Positions 7,756-16,135 of a DNA stretch of 34,245 nt are shown here, in pieces. Position 1 is the first letter of the stretch, and every line of letters begins with the position of its first letter. Origin of the DNA: an uncultured Acetatifactor sp. (lineage in GTDB: Bacteria > Bacillota > Clostridia > Lachnospirales > Lachnospiraceae); NCBI GenBank assembly GCA_910589655.1, contig CAJUTJ010000182.1, forward strand, positions 1-34,245. Direction: 5' to 3'. Position numbers and translations under genes: made by a program. Under the pieces are notes generated by a model. The model did not search any database and was not told the DNA's origin. It saw only the letters and a list, made by a program, of their open reading frames with translations.

Positions 7756-8808
7756 ATGATTCTAGCAGACAAAATCGTAATACTCAGAAAGCAGAAGGGC
7801 TGGTCGCAGGAGGAGCTGGCAGAGAAGCTGGGGATTTCCAGACAGTCCGTCTCAAAATGGGAGAGCGGCAATTCCATGCCGGATATTGATAAGATTATCC
7901 TGCTGAGCAGACTTTTTCAAGTCAGCACGGATTACCTGCTAAAAGACGAATTGGAGGAAAATGAAAATACGGCATTGGAGGTTGAAACTTCCGATGAACC
8001 GGTAAAAAGAAGCGTATCCGTCGAGGAGGCAAACGAGTTTATGAATATAACGCGGAAGCTGGCAGTACCCACGGCCTTTGCTGCGTCATTGTTCATACTT
8101 TGCCCTGTCCCCTTGCTCTTGCTGGCGGGACTGTCGGAGACAGGCAGGCTTCTTGCGGCAGAAGAAAAAGTCGGCGGAATAGGCGCTGTTATTTTGCTGG
8201 TTATAGTGGCAATCGGTGTAACAATGCAGATCTTATGCGGTTCCCGCATGGAACAATATGGTTATTTGGAAAAGGAAGCATTTACATTACAGTATGGTGT
8301 GGAGGGAATTACAAAGAAAAACAAGGAGCGTTTTGCGCGGCGGTTTTCCATAAGTATGGCAGCAGGAACAGCACTTTGTATTTTAGGGGCAGTGCCTTTG
8401 CTGTTTGCTGCATCCATAGGAGGAGACGATTTTGTGTTAATATGCTGTGTTGCGCTGCTGCTTGTGATGATAGCTGCTGCTGTATTTTTGTTTGTCTGGG
8501 CGGGAAAGATCCAAGACAGTTTTAAGAAACTGCTTCAGTCGGAAGAGTTTTCTCCAAACAAGAAGACGGCGGGAAAGAAATTTGACGCCTTTTCGAGGGC
8601 ATTTTCAGGGGCATATTGGTGCATTGTTATAATTATTTTTATAGTGGTTTTTGTCCGCTGCAAATATTTTGCTTTCGAAGAGGCGGAATTTCCCAATATT
8701 ATATTAGGCATGATATGGTTTATAGCGGCATTGCTCTACTCGGCTATAAGCACAGTTTTGCATTATGTGATGAAGGAAAAGGGGAGCAAGGATTCCGGGA
8801 AACTATAA
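7756..8808 (+). CDS. XRE-family regulator with C-terminal membrane domain
   Basis: A 350-aa protein with an N-terminal helix-turn-helix of the Cro/XRE type (about residues 5-58, KQKGWSQEELAEKLGISRQS then VSKWESG), a charged linker, and about six hydrophobic segments from residue 105 to the end. Such membrane-anchored XRE proteins are common in clostridia and are thought to sense membrane or envelope signals; the signal here is unknown. The start at 7756 follows AAAGGAG and begins at the HTH (MILADKIVILRK); an upstream in-frame ATG at 7708 has no ribosome binding site. The next gene, a signal peptidase II homologue, starts 18 bp downstream and is probably in the same operon. Confidence 0.85.
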   Translation: MILADKIVILRKQKGWSQEELAEKLGISRQSVSKWESGNSMPDIDKIILLSRLFQVSTDYLLKDELEENENTALEVETSDEPVKRSVSVEEANEFMNITRKLAVPTAFAASLFILCPVPLLLLAGLSETGRLLAAEEKVGGIGAVILLVIVAIGVTMQILCGSRMEQYGYLEKEAFTLQYGVEGITKKNKERFARRFSISMAAGTALCILGAVPLLFAASIGGDDFVLICCVALLLVMIAAAVFLFVWAGKIQDSFKKLLQSEEFSPNKKTAGKKFDAFSRAFSGAYWCIVIIIFIVVFVRCKYFAFEEAEFPNIILGMIWFIAALLYSAISTVLHYVMKEKGSKDSGKL

Positions 8809-8826
8809 TAAAACGGGAGGTATGAA

Positions 8827-9294
8827 ATGGTAGTCGGTATTTGTATACTCATAACGGCAGGAATATTTTTCGGTGATTTGTGGATAAAGAACCGGATTGA
8901 GAAGGCGGATGGGGAAAACTTTCCACGGTTTTGTGCCGGAAATAAAATTATCTTGAAAAAGTATCACAATACCGGCGCCATGCTGAATTTCGGAGCCTCC
9001 AAGAGAGCGGCGGTGACGGCGGTATCGGTGTTTTTTACGGTTCTGGCCGGTATTGCATTTGTGTTCAGTCTGGGGCAGCGGGGCAATAATGCGCTGCGTG
9101 TAGGGCTGGCGCTTTTGCTGGGAGGTTCTTTTAGCAATACATATGACCGCCTGAAACGTAAATATGTGGTGGATTACCTTAGTTTCCATGTAAAATGGAG
9201 AGGATTTCAAAGAATTGTATTTAATTTCTCCGACTTTTGCATTATAATAGGTTCGTTATTGACGGTTTTTATGTTTCCGAGTGAATCAGGCTGA
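8827..9294 (+). CDS. Signal peptidase II (lipoprotein signal peptidase) homologue
   Basis: A 155-aa integral membrane aspartic protease of the LspA family, which removes the signal peptide of prolipoproteins after lipid attachment. Four hydrophobic segments are visible. The family motifs are present: NTGAMLNF, GGSFSNTYDRL with D107, YVVDYLSF, and FNFSD with D136. D107 and D136 match the catalytic aspartate pair. The second motif has Ser where most LspA have Ala (FN-x-AD), so it may be a diverged paralogue and not the main lspA. A GGGAGG ribosome binding site precedes the ATG. It is not next to rluD or ileS, the usual lspA neighbours, but follows an XRE regulator. Confidence 0.8.
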   Translation: MVVGICILITAGIFFGDLWIKNRIEKADGENFPRFCAGNKIILKKYHNTGAMLNFGASKRAAVTAVSVFFTVLAGIAFVFSLGQRGNNALRVGLALLLGGSFSNTYDRLKRKYVVDYLSFHVKWRGFQRIVFNFSDFCIIIGSLLTVFMFPSESG

Positions 9295-9359
9295 TTCGTA
9301 CATCATTGCATTAATTCTCCGGCAATCAGCATTCGCTGTCCACGTCATTGCCGTGGGCA

Positions 9360-9509
9360 ATGAACCGAGCGGCAGTGGGGCAGGCATTAAACGAATGCCG
9401 CGAAGGTTACACATCCCACAGCTTTGCCGGAGGAGTTGAGCGTATGGTGCTGCTTGCAGAGGGGATAGAAATGCGTCAATGGACGGACACTTATAACGAC
9501 ACAGATTGA
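9360..9509 (+). CDS. Possible small ORF or gene remnant (49 aa)
   Basis: The lspA-bcp gap (9295-9541) holds one short frame with protein-like composition: MNRAAVGQALNECREG, then a segment containing FAGGVERMVLLAEGIEM and ending in DTD. The frame is open further upstream, back to about 9315. There is no convincing ribosome binding site and I do not recognise the sequence. It could be the tail of a decayed gene. A small palindrome (GAATCAG/CTGATTC, 9283-9297) overlaps the lspA stop, and CATTGCC/GGCAATG forms a hairpin across the proposed start. Confidence 0.2.
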   Translation: MNRAAVGQALNECREGYTSHSFAGGVERMVLLAEGIEMRQWTDTYNDTD

Positions 9510-9541
9510 GAGGCGGATGTCCGCTTCGGAATGGAGGGATT

Positions 9542-10006
9542 ATGTTAAAGGCAGGTACGACAGCGCCTTCTTTCCGGCTTCCGGATCAGAACGGCGAGAT
9601 GCATAGTTTGGAAGAATACAGGGGGAAAAAGGTTATACTGTACTTTTACCCCAAGGATAATACCCCCGGCTGCACAAAGCAGGCTTGCGGTTTCGGAGAG
9701 CTGTATCCCCGGATTCAGGAGAAGGGGGCGGTAGTCATCGGCATTAGCAAGGACAGTGTGGAATCCCACAAAAAGTTTGAGGAGAAATTCGGGCTGCCCT
9801 TTACGCTGCTGGCAGATACGGAGCTGACTGCCATTCAGGCATATGATGTGTGGAAGGAAAAGAACATGTACGGCAAGAAGACAATGGGAATTGTCAGAAC
9901 GACTTATCTCATTGATGAGCAAGGTGTAATCGTGAAAGCCCACGGCAGGGTGAAGGCTGAGGAGAATCCTGCGCAGATGCTGGGCGAGCTTTCCTGCGAA
10001 GAATAA
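9542..10006 (+). CDS. bcp: Thioredoxin-dependent peroxiredoxin, BCP/PrxQ type
   Basis: A 154-aa cytoplasmic peroxiredoxin that reduces hydrogen peroxide and organic hydroperoxides using thioredoxin. The active-site motif YPKDNTPGCTKQAC has the peroxidatic cysteine C44 and, five residues later, C49, the resolving cysteine of atypical 2-Cys BCP enzymes. The thioredoxin-like fold is complete (LYFYPKDNTPG, VVIGISKDS, FTLLADTE, RTTYLIDEQGV). The start at 9542 follows GGAGGG; an upstream GTG frame only adds non-homologous residues. The downstream yaaA is also a peroxide-defence gene, so the two may form a small oxidative-stress unit. Confidence 0.93.
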   Translation: MLKAGTTAPSFRLPDQNGEMHSLEEYRGKKVILYFYPKDNTPGCTKQACGFGELYPRIQEKGAVVIGISKDSVESHKKFEEKFGLPFTLLADTELTAIQAYDVWKEKNMYGKKTMGIVRTTYLIDEQGVIVKAHGRVKAEENPAQMLGELSCEE

Positions 10007-10082
10007 CTTACGGCCTGCTATGCCCTTGCGCAAAAAGCGTGCCCGCATGGAGTATGGGCATGGAAAGGGTGGGAGAATAGTG

Positions 10083-10823
10083 ATGAATCTGATCATTTCA
10101 CCGGCGAAAAAGATGAACATGGATACGGATACTTTTCCCGTAAAAGGAGTTCCTTGCTTTCTGGAGGAAGCCAAGTCCCTTTGTGCCGCGGTAAGGCGGC
10201 TGTCTTTAGAAGAGGCCAAAATCCTCTGGGGATGTAATGACAAACTGGCGGAGCTGAATTTCAGACGTTTTGCCGAGATGGATTTGGAGAAGAATCTGAC
10301 GCCTGCGATTCTTTCTTATGAAGGATTGCAGTACCGCCATATGGCGCCCGCCGTATTCACGGAAGGGGCGCTTACATATATACAGGAACATTTAAAGATT
10401 TTGTCCGGTTTTTACGGTGTGCTGTCGCCGTTCGACGGTGTGGTGCCCTATCGGCTGGAGATGCAGGCAAAATTGTCCGTGGAGGGCAAGAAAGATTTGT
10501 ATGATTTCTGGGGAGACCGGTTGTGCCGTCAGGTGTCGGCGGACACGGATGTCGTTCTGAATCTGGCTTCCAAGGAATATTCCGCGGCTGTTGAAAAGTA
10601 TCTGCCGGCAAGGGTGCGGTACATTACCTGTACCTTCGGTGAGCTTCAGGACGGCAAGGTACGGCAGAAGGGAACCTTTGCAAAGATGGCAAGAGGCGAG
10701 ATGGTGCGTTTCCTTGCGGAAAACCGGATTACACAGCCGGATCAGGTCAAGGAATTCCGCAGTCTGGAGTATCGGTATGCGGAAGAGTACTCGTCGGAGC
10801 GGGAGTACGTTTTTCTGAAATAG
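10083..10823 (+). CDS. yaaA: Peroxide stress protein YaaA (UPF0246 family)
   Basis: A 246-aa YaaA protein. In E. coli YaaA lowers free intracellular iron during peroxide stress and so limits Fenton damage. Family features are the N-terminal LIISPAKKMNMD, then SGFYGVLSPFDGVVPYRLEM, LYDFWG, NLASKEYS and the C-terminal FREYRY-like segment. The start is ATG 10083 (or GTG 10080 directly before it), since the family begins with the SPAKKM strand; earlier in-frame ATGs at 10020 and 10050 add unrelated residues. GGGAG upstream is the likely ribosome binding site. It lies 76 bp after bcp and is followed by shared terminators facing arcC. Confidence 0.93.
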   Translation: MNLIISPAKKMNMDTDTFPVKGVPCFLEEAKSLCAAVRRLSLEEAKILWGCNDKLAELNFRRFAEMDLEKNLTPAILSYEGLQYRHMAPAVFTEGALTYIQEHLKILSGFYGVLSPFDGVVPYRLEMQAKLSVEGKKDLYDFWGDRLCRQVSADTDVVLNLASKEYSAAVEKYLPARVRYITCTFGELQDGKVRQKGTFAKMARGEMVRFLAENRITQPDQVKEFRSLEYRYAEEYSSEREYVFLK

Positions 10824-10915
10824 GAAATGGCCAATCGGAAATAGTTCATTCTTTTGCTATGGACACACGGCTTTGAAAAAGGATATTCCTGTTTAAAAAA
10901 AGAGCACTAAATAAA

Positions 10916-10990
10916 AAAACAGCGGTTCAAACGGTAAAGTTTGTAATCGCTGTTTTGGTATTCTGCGAAGTGCCGCAAGCGGCGCTTTTT
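10916..10990. terminator. Bidirectional terminator between yaaA and arcC
   Basis: Stem AAAACAGCG (10916-10924) pairs with CGCTGTTTT (10948-10956), enclosing an inner stem CAAAC/GTTTG. Read on the - strand it ends in TTTTTTTA, terminating arcC. A second hairpin, GCCGC (10972-10976) with GCGGC (10979-10983), is followed by TTTTT (10986-10990) on the + strand and would terminate yaaA. Convergent genes thus have stop signals in both directions. Confidence 0.8.
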
Positions 10991-11034
10991 ACGGACGGTA
11001 ACGGCGTGGATGGGGAAACCTGCCGTTTTATCCC

Positions 11035-11970
11035 CTATGCCGTAATTATGGTTCCGGCTTTTCCCTTAATGGCATCTTTTACCCGGTCTATGGAAGTGAT
11101 AATGACCTTTCCGGAAGGAACTTTCTCCAAATAGGCCAAGGCGGCTTCGATTTTAGGCAGCATAGTGCCTTCTCCGAACTCCTTGGCAGGAATCATTTCT
11201 TTGGCTTCTGCCGCGTTCATATTGCGCACCGGAGACTGGGTTTCTTTGCCGAAATCCTTGTAGACACATTCAACGCCGGTGAGAATAATCAGTTCGTCAC
11301 AGACAAGGTCGGAGGCCAGCTTTCCCGCGATGGCGTCTTTTTCGATCACGGCGGAAGCACCCTTTAAAACATGCTGCTGCTCTATGACGGGAATACCGCC
11401 GCCGCCGCAGGCAATGACCACCTGATTGGCGTTGACGAGAGCTCGGATAGCTTCTATTTCAACGATTTCAATAGGCTTTGGAGCCGCAACTACGCGGCGG
11501 AATCCACGGCCGGGGTATTCTCTCACATAATTTCCTTTTTTAATTTCCGTCTCGGCGTCCTCTTTGGACATATAACGGCCGATTACCTTGGTAGGCTCGT
11601 AAAACGCCTCATCATAAGGATCCACCGTCACCTGAGTCAGAAGAGTGCTGACGGGTTTGGATATGCCGCGGCTCAGCAGCTCCGCACGGAGAGAATTCTG
11701 AATATCATATCCCACATAGCCTTGGCTCATTGCGGAGCAGACGCACATGGGAGCGGGGGTGTAATCAATGTAAACACGGCGCAGCTCGGTCATTGCCTTG
11801 TGTATCATACTGACCTGCGGGCCGTTGCTGTGGGTGATGGTCAGCTGGCAGTCCGCTTCCACCAGATCGGCCAGAGCTTTTGCGGTTTTCATTACGGCAT
11901 CCCTCTGTGCTTCGGTAGTATAGCCGAGGGCGTCATGCCCCAGAGAAACAACAACTTTTTTCTTGCTCAT
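11035..11970 (-). CDS. arcC: Carbamate kinase
   Basis: A 311-aa amino-acid-kinase-fold enzyme that makes ATP from carbamoyl phosphate and ADP (or the reverse). Visible features are THSNGPQVS, APMCVCSAMSQGY, the carbamate-kinase segment VDPYDEAFYEPTKVIGRYM, YPGRGFRRVVAAPKP, ACGGGGIPV, EKDAIAGKLA and FGEGTMLPKIEA. The first glycine-rich loop reads SLGHDALG, where classic ArcC has LGGNAL; I know similar loops from clostridial carbamate kinases. The start at 11970 follows AAGGAGG. No arginine deiminase or ornithine transcarbamoylase gene is near, so the carbamoyl phosphate source (arginine, purine or agmatine breakdown) is unknown. A promoter and a 245-nt leader lie upstream. Confidence 0.92.
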   Translation of the reverse strand: MSKKKVVVSLGHDALGYTTEAQRDAVMKTAKALADLVEADCQLTITHSNGPQVSMIHKAMTELRRVYIDYTPAPMCVCSAMSQGYVGYDIQNSLRAELLSRGISKPVSTLLTQVTVDPYDEAFYEPTKVIGRYMSKEDAETEIKKGNYVREYPGRGFRRVVAAPKPIEIVEIEAIRALVNANQVVIACGGGGIPVIEQQHVLKGASAVIEKDAIAGKLASDLVCDELIILTGVECVYKDFGKETQSPVRNMNAAEAKEMIPAKEFGEGTMLPKIEAALAYLEKVPSGKVIITSIDRVKDAIKGKAGTIITA

Positions 11971-12215
11971 ATTAATCCTCCTTGCCGGAACATTTAAGAG
12001 AGGCGCCGCCCGCTGCCTGTTTGCGGATATGTGGCAAACAGCGCGCAGACACAAGTCGCCGTGTGAGAATTTTATGTTCACACAACAGCAGCTTCTTTCT
12101 AAGGATTCCTGAAAAGGCGCCTGACAAAAGAATAAAACCCATACAACCGACAGCATTGCCAAACAAAAAACGTGGGACATGTGGCCATGGAAGATGGGAT
12201 ATCATTTTTAACGTA
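11971..12215 (-). promoter_or_regulatory. Long structured 5' leader of arcC
   Basis: No gene is supported in this 245-nt stretch. On the arcC strand it can form several hairpins: CTGTTTGC/GCAAACAG (12017-12024 and 12034-12041) and GTGTGA/TCACAC (12061-12066 and 12078-12083), with GGCGCC at two places that could pair over distance. It ends in the arcC ribosome binding site. It could be an attenuator or regulatory RNA, or a decayed gene end; frames through it encode no recognisable protein. Confidence 0.35.
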
Positions 12216-12220
12216 AATTT

Positions 12221-12248
12221 ATTGTAACATAATTATGAACAAAAGCAA
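12221..12248 (-). promoter_or_regulatory. Putative arcC promoter
   Basis: On the - strand, TTGCTT (12243-12248) and TACAAT (12221-12226) are separated by 16 bp, a reasonable sigma-A promoter. The rest of the gap up to the beta-galactosidase (12249-12462) shows no clear + strand promoter or operator that I can support. Confidence 0.45.
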
Positions 12249-12462
12249 AGAGCTATTGATTTTCTGCGGAAGGAAAGGTATGCTAATATTACGGTTCACC
12301 TGCTGCCGTGATTTCAAATATTATTGGCTCAAGTGAAAGATATTACATAAACATACAGTGTATATAGGGCAGTTTGGGAATCCTTGTATCCGGAAGAGAA
12401 CTCGCATAATCCGGTACATTATTCCGGAGCCTGCTAATAAAAGGAATAAAGGGGAAATACAT

Positions 12463-14499
12463 ATGGAAAAGAATATGCTTTTTTCACAAGTTAAGGGCTT
12501 GGTCCATGGCGGCGATTATAATCCCGACCAGTGGCTGGACAGGCCGGATATATTGGCGGAGGACATACGGCTGATGAAAAAAGCCGGAATCAACAGCGCC
12601 ACTCTCGGCGTTTTCTCATGGTCTGCCTATGAGCCTGAGGAGGGGGAATTTCACTTTGAATGGCTGGAGGAGATGATAGAGAATCTATATCAAAACGGCA
12701 TATACACGGTTCTCTCCACACCCTCCGGCGCAAGGCCGGCATGGCTGGACGCTGCCTATCCCGAGGCTATGCGGGTGGACAACCGGGGACTGCGCAATCA
12801 CCACGGTGTGCGGCATAATCATTGTATGTCCTCGCCCAAATACCGGGAAAAGGCAGGCATTATCGACAGGAAGCTGGCGGAAAGATTCGGCTCCCATCCG
12901 GGCGTCATTATGTACCATATTTCCAACGAACTGGGGGGAGAATGCTATTGCCCGCTCTGTGTGAAGAGATTTCAGGAATATCTGGCGGAAAAGTACGATC
13001 ATGATATCGAGAAGCTGAACCGTGCGTGGTGGACGTCTTTCTGGAGCCACCATTACAATCGGTTTGAACAGATTGAGCCGCCCTTTCAAAACGGGGAAAC
13101 CAGTGTTATGGGTTTAAATATGGAATGGAAACGGTTCACCACATGGAATATGAATGATTTTATGAAGCATGAGATCAATACGCTTCGCAGTGTGACACCC
13201 GATATTCCCGTAACCACAAATTTTATGAGACTGTTTGACGGCTTGGACTATCGGAAGATGGCGCTTGAGCTGGATGCCGTTTCATGGGATAATTATCCGT
13301 TCTTCCACAATGACTGGGAGACGCTGGCAGATACTTTGGCAGATACGGCTTTTCAACATACTGTTATGCGCGGTTACAAGAGGGAAAAGCCTTTTATGGT
13401 GATGGAGAGCGCTCCCGGTCTGGTGAACTGGCATAAGTACAATAAGCTGAAACGCCCCGGAGTACATAAACTGGCATGTCTTCAGGCCATTGCCTGCGGC
13501 TCGGACACCGTGCAGTATTTCCAATGGAGAAAAGGAAGGGGATCTTATGAGCAGTACCACGGCGCAGTGGTAGACCATATAGGGACGGACGATACCAGAG
13601 TGTTCCGGGAGGTGGCGGAAGTGGGCGAGGCTATGAAGAAGCTGGCTCCGGTAGCGGGAACTCTTGTAAAAACAAGAGCGGCAATGCTCTTTGACTGGGA
13701 TAATCGTATGGCCATACGGGATGCGCGTGCTCTTTCCGACGAGACGAAGCAGTATGAGGACACCTGTATCGGTATCTGGAAGCAGTTTTTGAAGCTGGGT
13801 GTGGAGATGGACATTATAGGCTCTGACGAAGATTTGTCCCGGTATGATTTGGTAGTGGCTCCCATGCTTTATATGCTTCAAAAAGGGGCGGCGGAGAATT
13901 TGAAGCGGTTCGTGGAGCGCGGCGGGCAGCTGCTGGCTACCTACTTTACCGGATATGTGGATACGGAACAGCTGTGTTTTCTGGGCGGCTTCCCCGGAGA
14001 CGGACTTTCGGAGCTGTTTGGGATTGTCAGTGAGGAAATCGACACTTACTACCCTTCCGACCGGAACCATATCCGATTGGAGGACGGCAGTCTTTGGGAA
14101 GTGGTGGATTATGCGGAAGTTTTGCGGGTGAAAGACGCCAAAGTGCTGGCGGAATATACGGAGGATTATTATGCCGATACGGCGGCGCTGACCTGCAAGG
14201 AATACGGCAGGGGCAAGGCTTATTATATGGCGGCGCGGGTAAAACCGAAGGAGATGATGCCTCTGTTTGAAAAAATGCTTGCTGACGCGCAGATTCCCGT
14301 GAAAAAACTTCCCGAAGGCGTGGAGCTCCATGTGAGAACAGGGGAGGAGGGCGCCTACGCATTTTACTTAAACGGCAGTCCCGAAACCGTGGAAATAGCG
14401 GATGTGGAAGGAGTGGATATGCTCACCGGCGCCGGAATACAGGGGACGCTGACATTGCCGGGATATGGTGTGGCAGTATTGGCGCTGGCAAAGCAGTGA
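12463..14499 (+). CDS. Beta-galactosidase, glycoside hydrolase family 42
   Basis: A 678-aa GH42 enzyme, probably cytoplasmic (no signal peptide), hydrolysing beta-galactosides. The N-terminal TIM barrel begins GGDYNPDQW. The acid/base is E156 (HISNELGGE) and the nucleophile E315 (MVMESAPG). The zinc site of GH42 is present: C121 plus the cluster C161-x-C163-x2-C166 (ECYCPLC). A trimerisation domain (about residues 395-600) and a C-terminal beta domain follow. The start at 12463 follows AAAGGGG; the frame extends 35 codons upstream without another ribosome binding site. It stands alone, with no linked sugar transporter; the nearest LacI-type regulator is 8 kb away. A strong terminator follows. 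Confidence 0.93.
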   Translation: MEKNMLFSQVKGLVHGGDYNPDQWLDRPDILAEDIRLMKKAGINSATLGVFSWSAYEPEEGEFHFEWLEEMIENLYQNGIYTVLSTPSGARPAWLDAAYPEAMRVDNRGLRNHHGVRHNHCMSSPKYREKAGIIDRKLAERFGSHPGVIMYHISNELGGECYCPLCVKRFQEYLAEKYDHDIEKLNRAWWTSFWSHHYNRFEQIEPPFQNGETSVMGLNMEWKRFTTWNMNDFMKHEINTLRSVTPDIPVTTNFMRLFDGLDYRKMALELDAVSWDNYPFFHNDWETLADTLADTAFQHTVMRGYKREKPFMVMESAPGLVNWHKYNKLKRPGVHKLACLQAIACGSDTVQYFQWRKGRGSYEQYHGAVVDHIGTDDTRVFREVAEVGEAMKKLAPVAGTLVKTRAAMLFDWDNRMAIRDARALSDETKQYEDTCIGIWKQFLKLGVEMDIIGSDEDLSRYDLVVAPMLYMLQKGAAENLKRFVERGGQLLATYFTGYVDTEQLCFLGGFPGDGLSELFGIVSEEIDTYYPSDRNHIRLEDGSLWEVVDYAEVLRVKDAKVLAEYTEDYYADTAALTCKEYGRGKAYYMAARVKPKEMMPLFEKMLADAQIPVKKLPEGVELHVRTGEEGAYAFYLNGSPETVEIADVEGVDMLTGAGIQGTLTLPGYGVAVLALAKQ

Positions 14500-14544
14500 C
14501 ACAGGGGATGCCGTACAGCTGATTGTATGGGAGTTTAGAAACGA

Positions 14545-14602
14545 AAAAAGACGCCGTGAGAGAAGGTTCCTGTAAAAGAGGAACTCTCTCCGGCGTCTTT
14601 TT
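14545..14602. terminator. Bidirectional terminator between GH42 gene and aroA
   Basis: AAAAAGACGCCG (14545-14556) pairs with CGGCGTCTTTTT (14591-14602), extended inward by GAGAG/CTCTC and GGTTCC/GGAAC pairing. Runs of T at the end in both directions fit a shared terminator for the two convergent genes. Confidence 0.88.
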
Positions 14603-14659
14603 ACATCTGTCAGAAGCAATTTTGAAACGTGCCCCGATAGTTGCTAGATTATCAATCTG

Positions 14660-16135
14660 TTAATGAATTTCAGTATATGAAAGTTTATCGGTGACTTTCT
14701 CTAAAACGTCAAAATATTCTTCGAATGTCTTTTTGCAGCAGTCGGGATTGGCGATAACAATGCCGTCGCTCCGCAGTCCTGTCAGGGAAAAGCCCATGGC
14801 CATACGGTGGTCGTCGTAGGTTTCGACCAAAGCTTTCCGGGGATGGCCGGGATATATGGTAATGCTGCTTTCCGTTTCCTCACATCGGATACCCATTTTT
14901 CGAAGCTCCGTGACTATGGCGGTAATCCGGTCACTCTCTTGAAAACGAATGTGCCCGATTCCCGTGATAACGGTGGGACTGTCGGCGTAGGGCGCAATGG
15001 CGGCCAGAGTGATTGCCTGATCGGAGCAGGCGGACATGTCTGCCGCCACACCGTGGAAAATGCCCTCCGGGGGAGGAGTTACCAGAATCCCTTCTTCCGA
15101 GTCGGCGGCGCAGCAGCCCATTTTTTCCAAAATATGTATAAAAGCAACATCTCCCTGCAAGGAGTCAAAATGTACATGTGATACCTGAACCGGAACCCCC
15201 AGCAAGGGACTCATGGCATAAAAGTAACATGCGGCGGAGACATCCGGTTCCACCTGATACTCCAGCGGGCGATAGGTCTGGCCTGCAGCCGTGCGGTAGC
15301 CCATGGGGAGAGTGCTGTTGGCACAGTGGGCGCAACGGGAAATCCCACCGGCATCGCCGTTATCCGGAATATCAGTGTTGATGCCATTGTCTCGGGCGTT
15401 GCCATGATTCATTTCTCCGGAACAATAATACAGCGGTACTGCCTTTACTCCGAATTGCTCCATCATTTTTACGGTCATATCAATATAAGACCGTCCATGG
15501 GTTCCTTCTATGTAAGCGGTAAAATCTTTTTCCGACAGGCAGGATGCGATTAAGAGCGCACTCAGAAACTGGCTGCTGGAATCTATGTTTACCGAAATGC
15601 AGTCTTTTTGAAAACCATGGCTTTTCAGCGTAAAGGGGAAATGCCCCTCCCCCAGATTGCCCTCAGAAGGCTCATAAATTACTTCACAGCCTAATTCTTT
15701 TAAAGAGTCCAGCAGAGGCGCCATGGGCCGTTTCCGCATTTGATCCGATGCATCCATGTGATAGATGCCTTCGGAAATGCCCAGATATGCGGTGAGAAAT
15801 CTGGCAGCCGTGCCGGCGCTTCCCACAAACTGCCTGGCCTCCGGCTTAGGCACTGCTCCGCCACATCCCTCTACCGTGATGCTTTTCGCACCTTCGTCCA
15901 CGATGGTCTGAAAGCCTAACTCTTGAATACAGTTTAAAAAATGTCTGGAATCATCGGAAAACAGGACGCCTTTCAGCGTGGATCTGCCGTCGGCAAGGGT
16001 AGCCAGCAGCAAAGCTCTGTTTGTGATACTTTTCGAGCCCGGAACGGATACCTTTAAAGGCGTCTGCAGAGCGGCGGCATCCTGATGCTGTTGTAAAGTC
16101 CGATAAATGTTGGGTACGGAGTATGTTTTGGCCAT
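14660..16135 (-). CDS. aroA: 3-phosphoshikimate 1-carboxyvinyltransferase (EPSP synthase)
   Basis: A 491-aa enzyme that joins phosphoenolpyruvate to shikimate-3-phosphate in the shikimate pathway. Key motifs: PGSKSITNRALLLA with K35, GSAGTAARFLTA, KRPMAPLLD, DSSSQFLSALL, EPDVSAACYF, the catalytic D372 (CSDQAITLA) and E400 (RFQESDRITA), and YDDHRMAMGFSL. It is about 60 residues longer than the usual 430. The extra length is mostly an Asn/Gly/Cys-rich insertion at about residues 235-288 between the FGV strand and YRPLEYQVEPD, plus an N-terminal extension of some 20 residues. The start at 16135 follows AAAAAGGA. No other aro genes are near. Confidence 0.93.
   Translation of the reverse strand: MAKTYSVPNIYRTLQQHQDAAALQTPLKVSVPGSKSITNRALLLATLADGRSTLKGVLFSDDSRHFLNCIQELGFQTIVDEGAKSITVEGCGGAVPKPEARQFVGSAGTAARFLTAYLGISEGIYHMDASDQMRKRPMAPLLDSLKELGCEVIYEPSEGNLGEGHFPFTLKSHGFQKDCISVNIDSSSQFLSALLIASCLSEKDFTAYIEGTHGRSYIDMTVKMMEQFGVKAVPLYYCSGEMNHGNARDNGINTDIPDNGDAGGISRCAHCANSTLPMGYRTAAGQTYRPLEYQVEPDVSAACYFYAMSPLLGVPVQVSHVHFDSLQGDVAFIHILEKMGCCAADSEEGILVTPPPEGIFHGVAADMSACSDQAITLAAIAPYADSPTVITGIGHIRFQESDRITAIVTELRKMGIRCEETESSITIYPGHPRKALVETYDDHRMAMGFSLTGLRSDGIVIANPDCCKKTFEEYFDVLEKVTDKLSYTEIH

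Noticed and set aside
9299..9307. TACATCATT, a 9-base match to the reverse complement of the CRISPR repeat, followed by a CATTGCC/GGCAATG hairpin
   Set aside because: The rest of the anti-repeat is missing, there is no terminator, and a 9-base match is expected by chance in 34 kb. Not accepted as tracrRNA.
11371..11997. + strand frame of 208 codons opposite carbamate kinase
   Set aside because: Antisense shadow of arcC, without a ribosome binding site or recognisable domain.
13282..14331. - strand frame of 349 codons opposite the beta-galactosidase
   Set aside because: Long antisense frame caused by codon bias of the GH42 gene; histidine- and arginine-rich, no family features.
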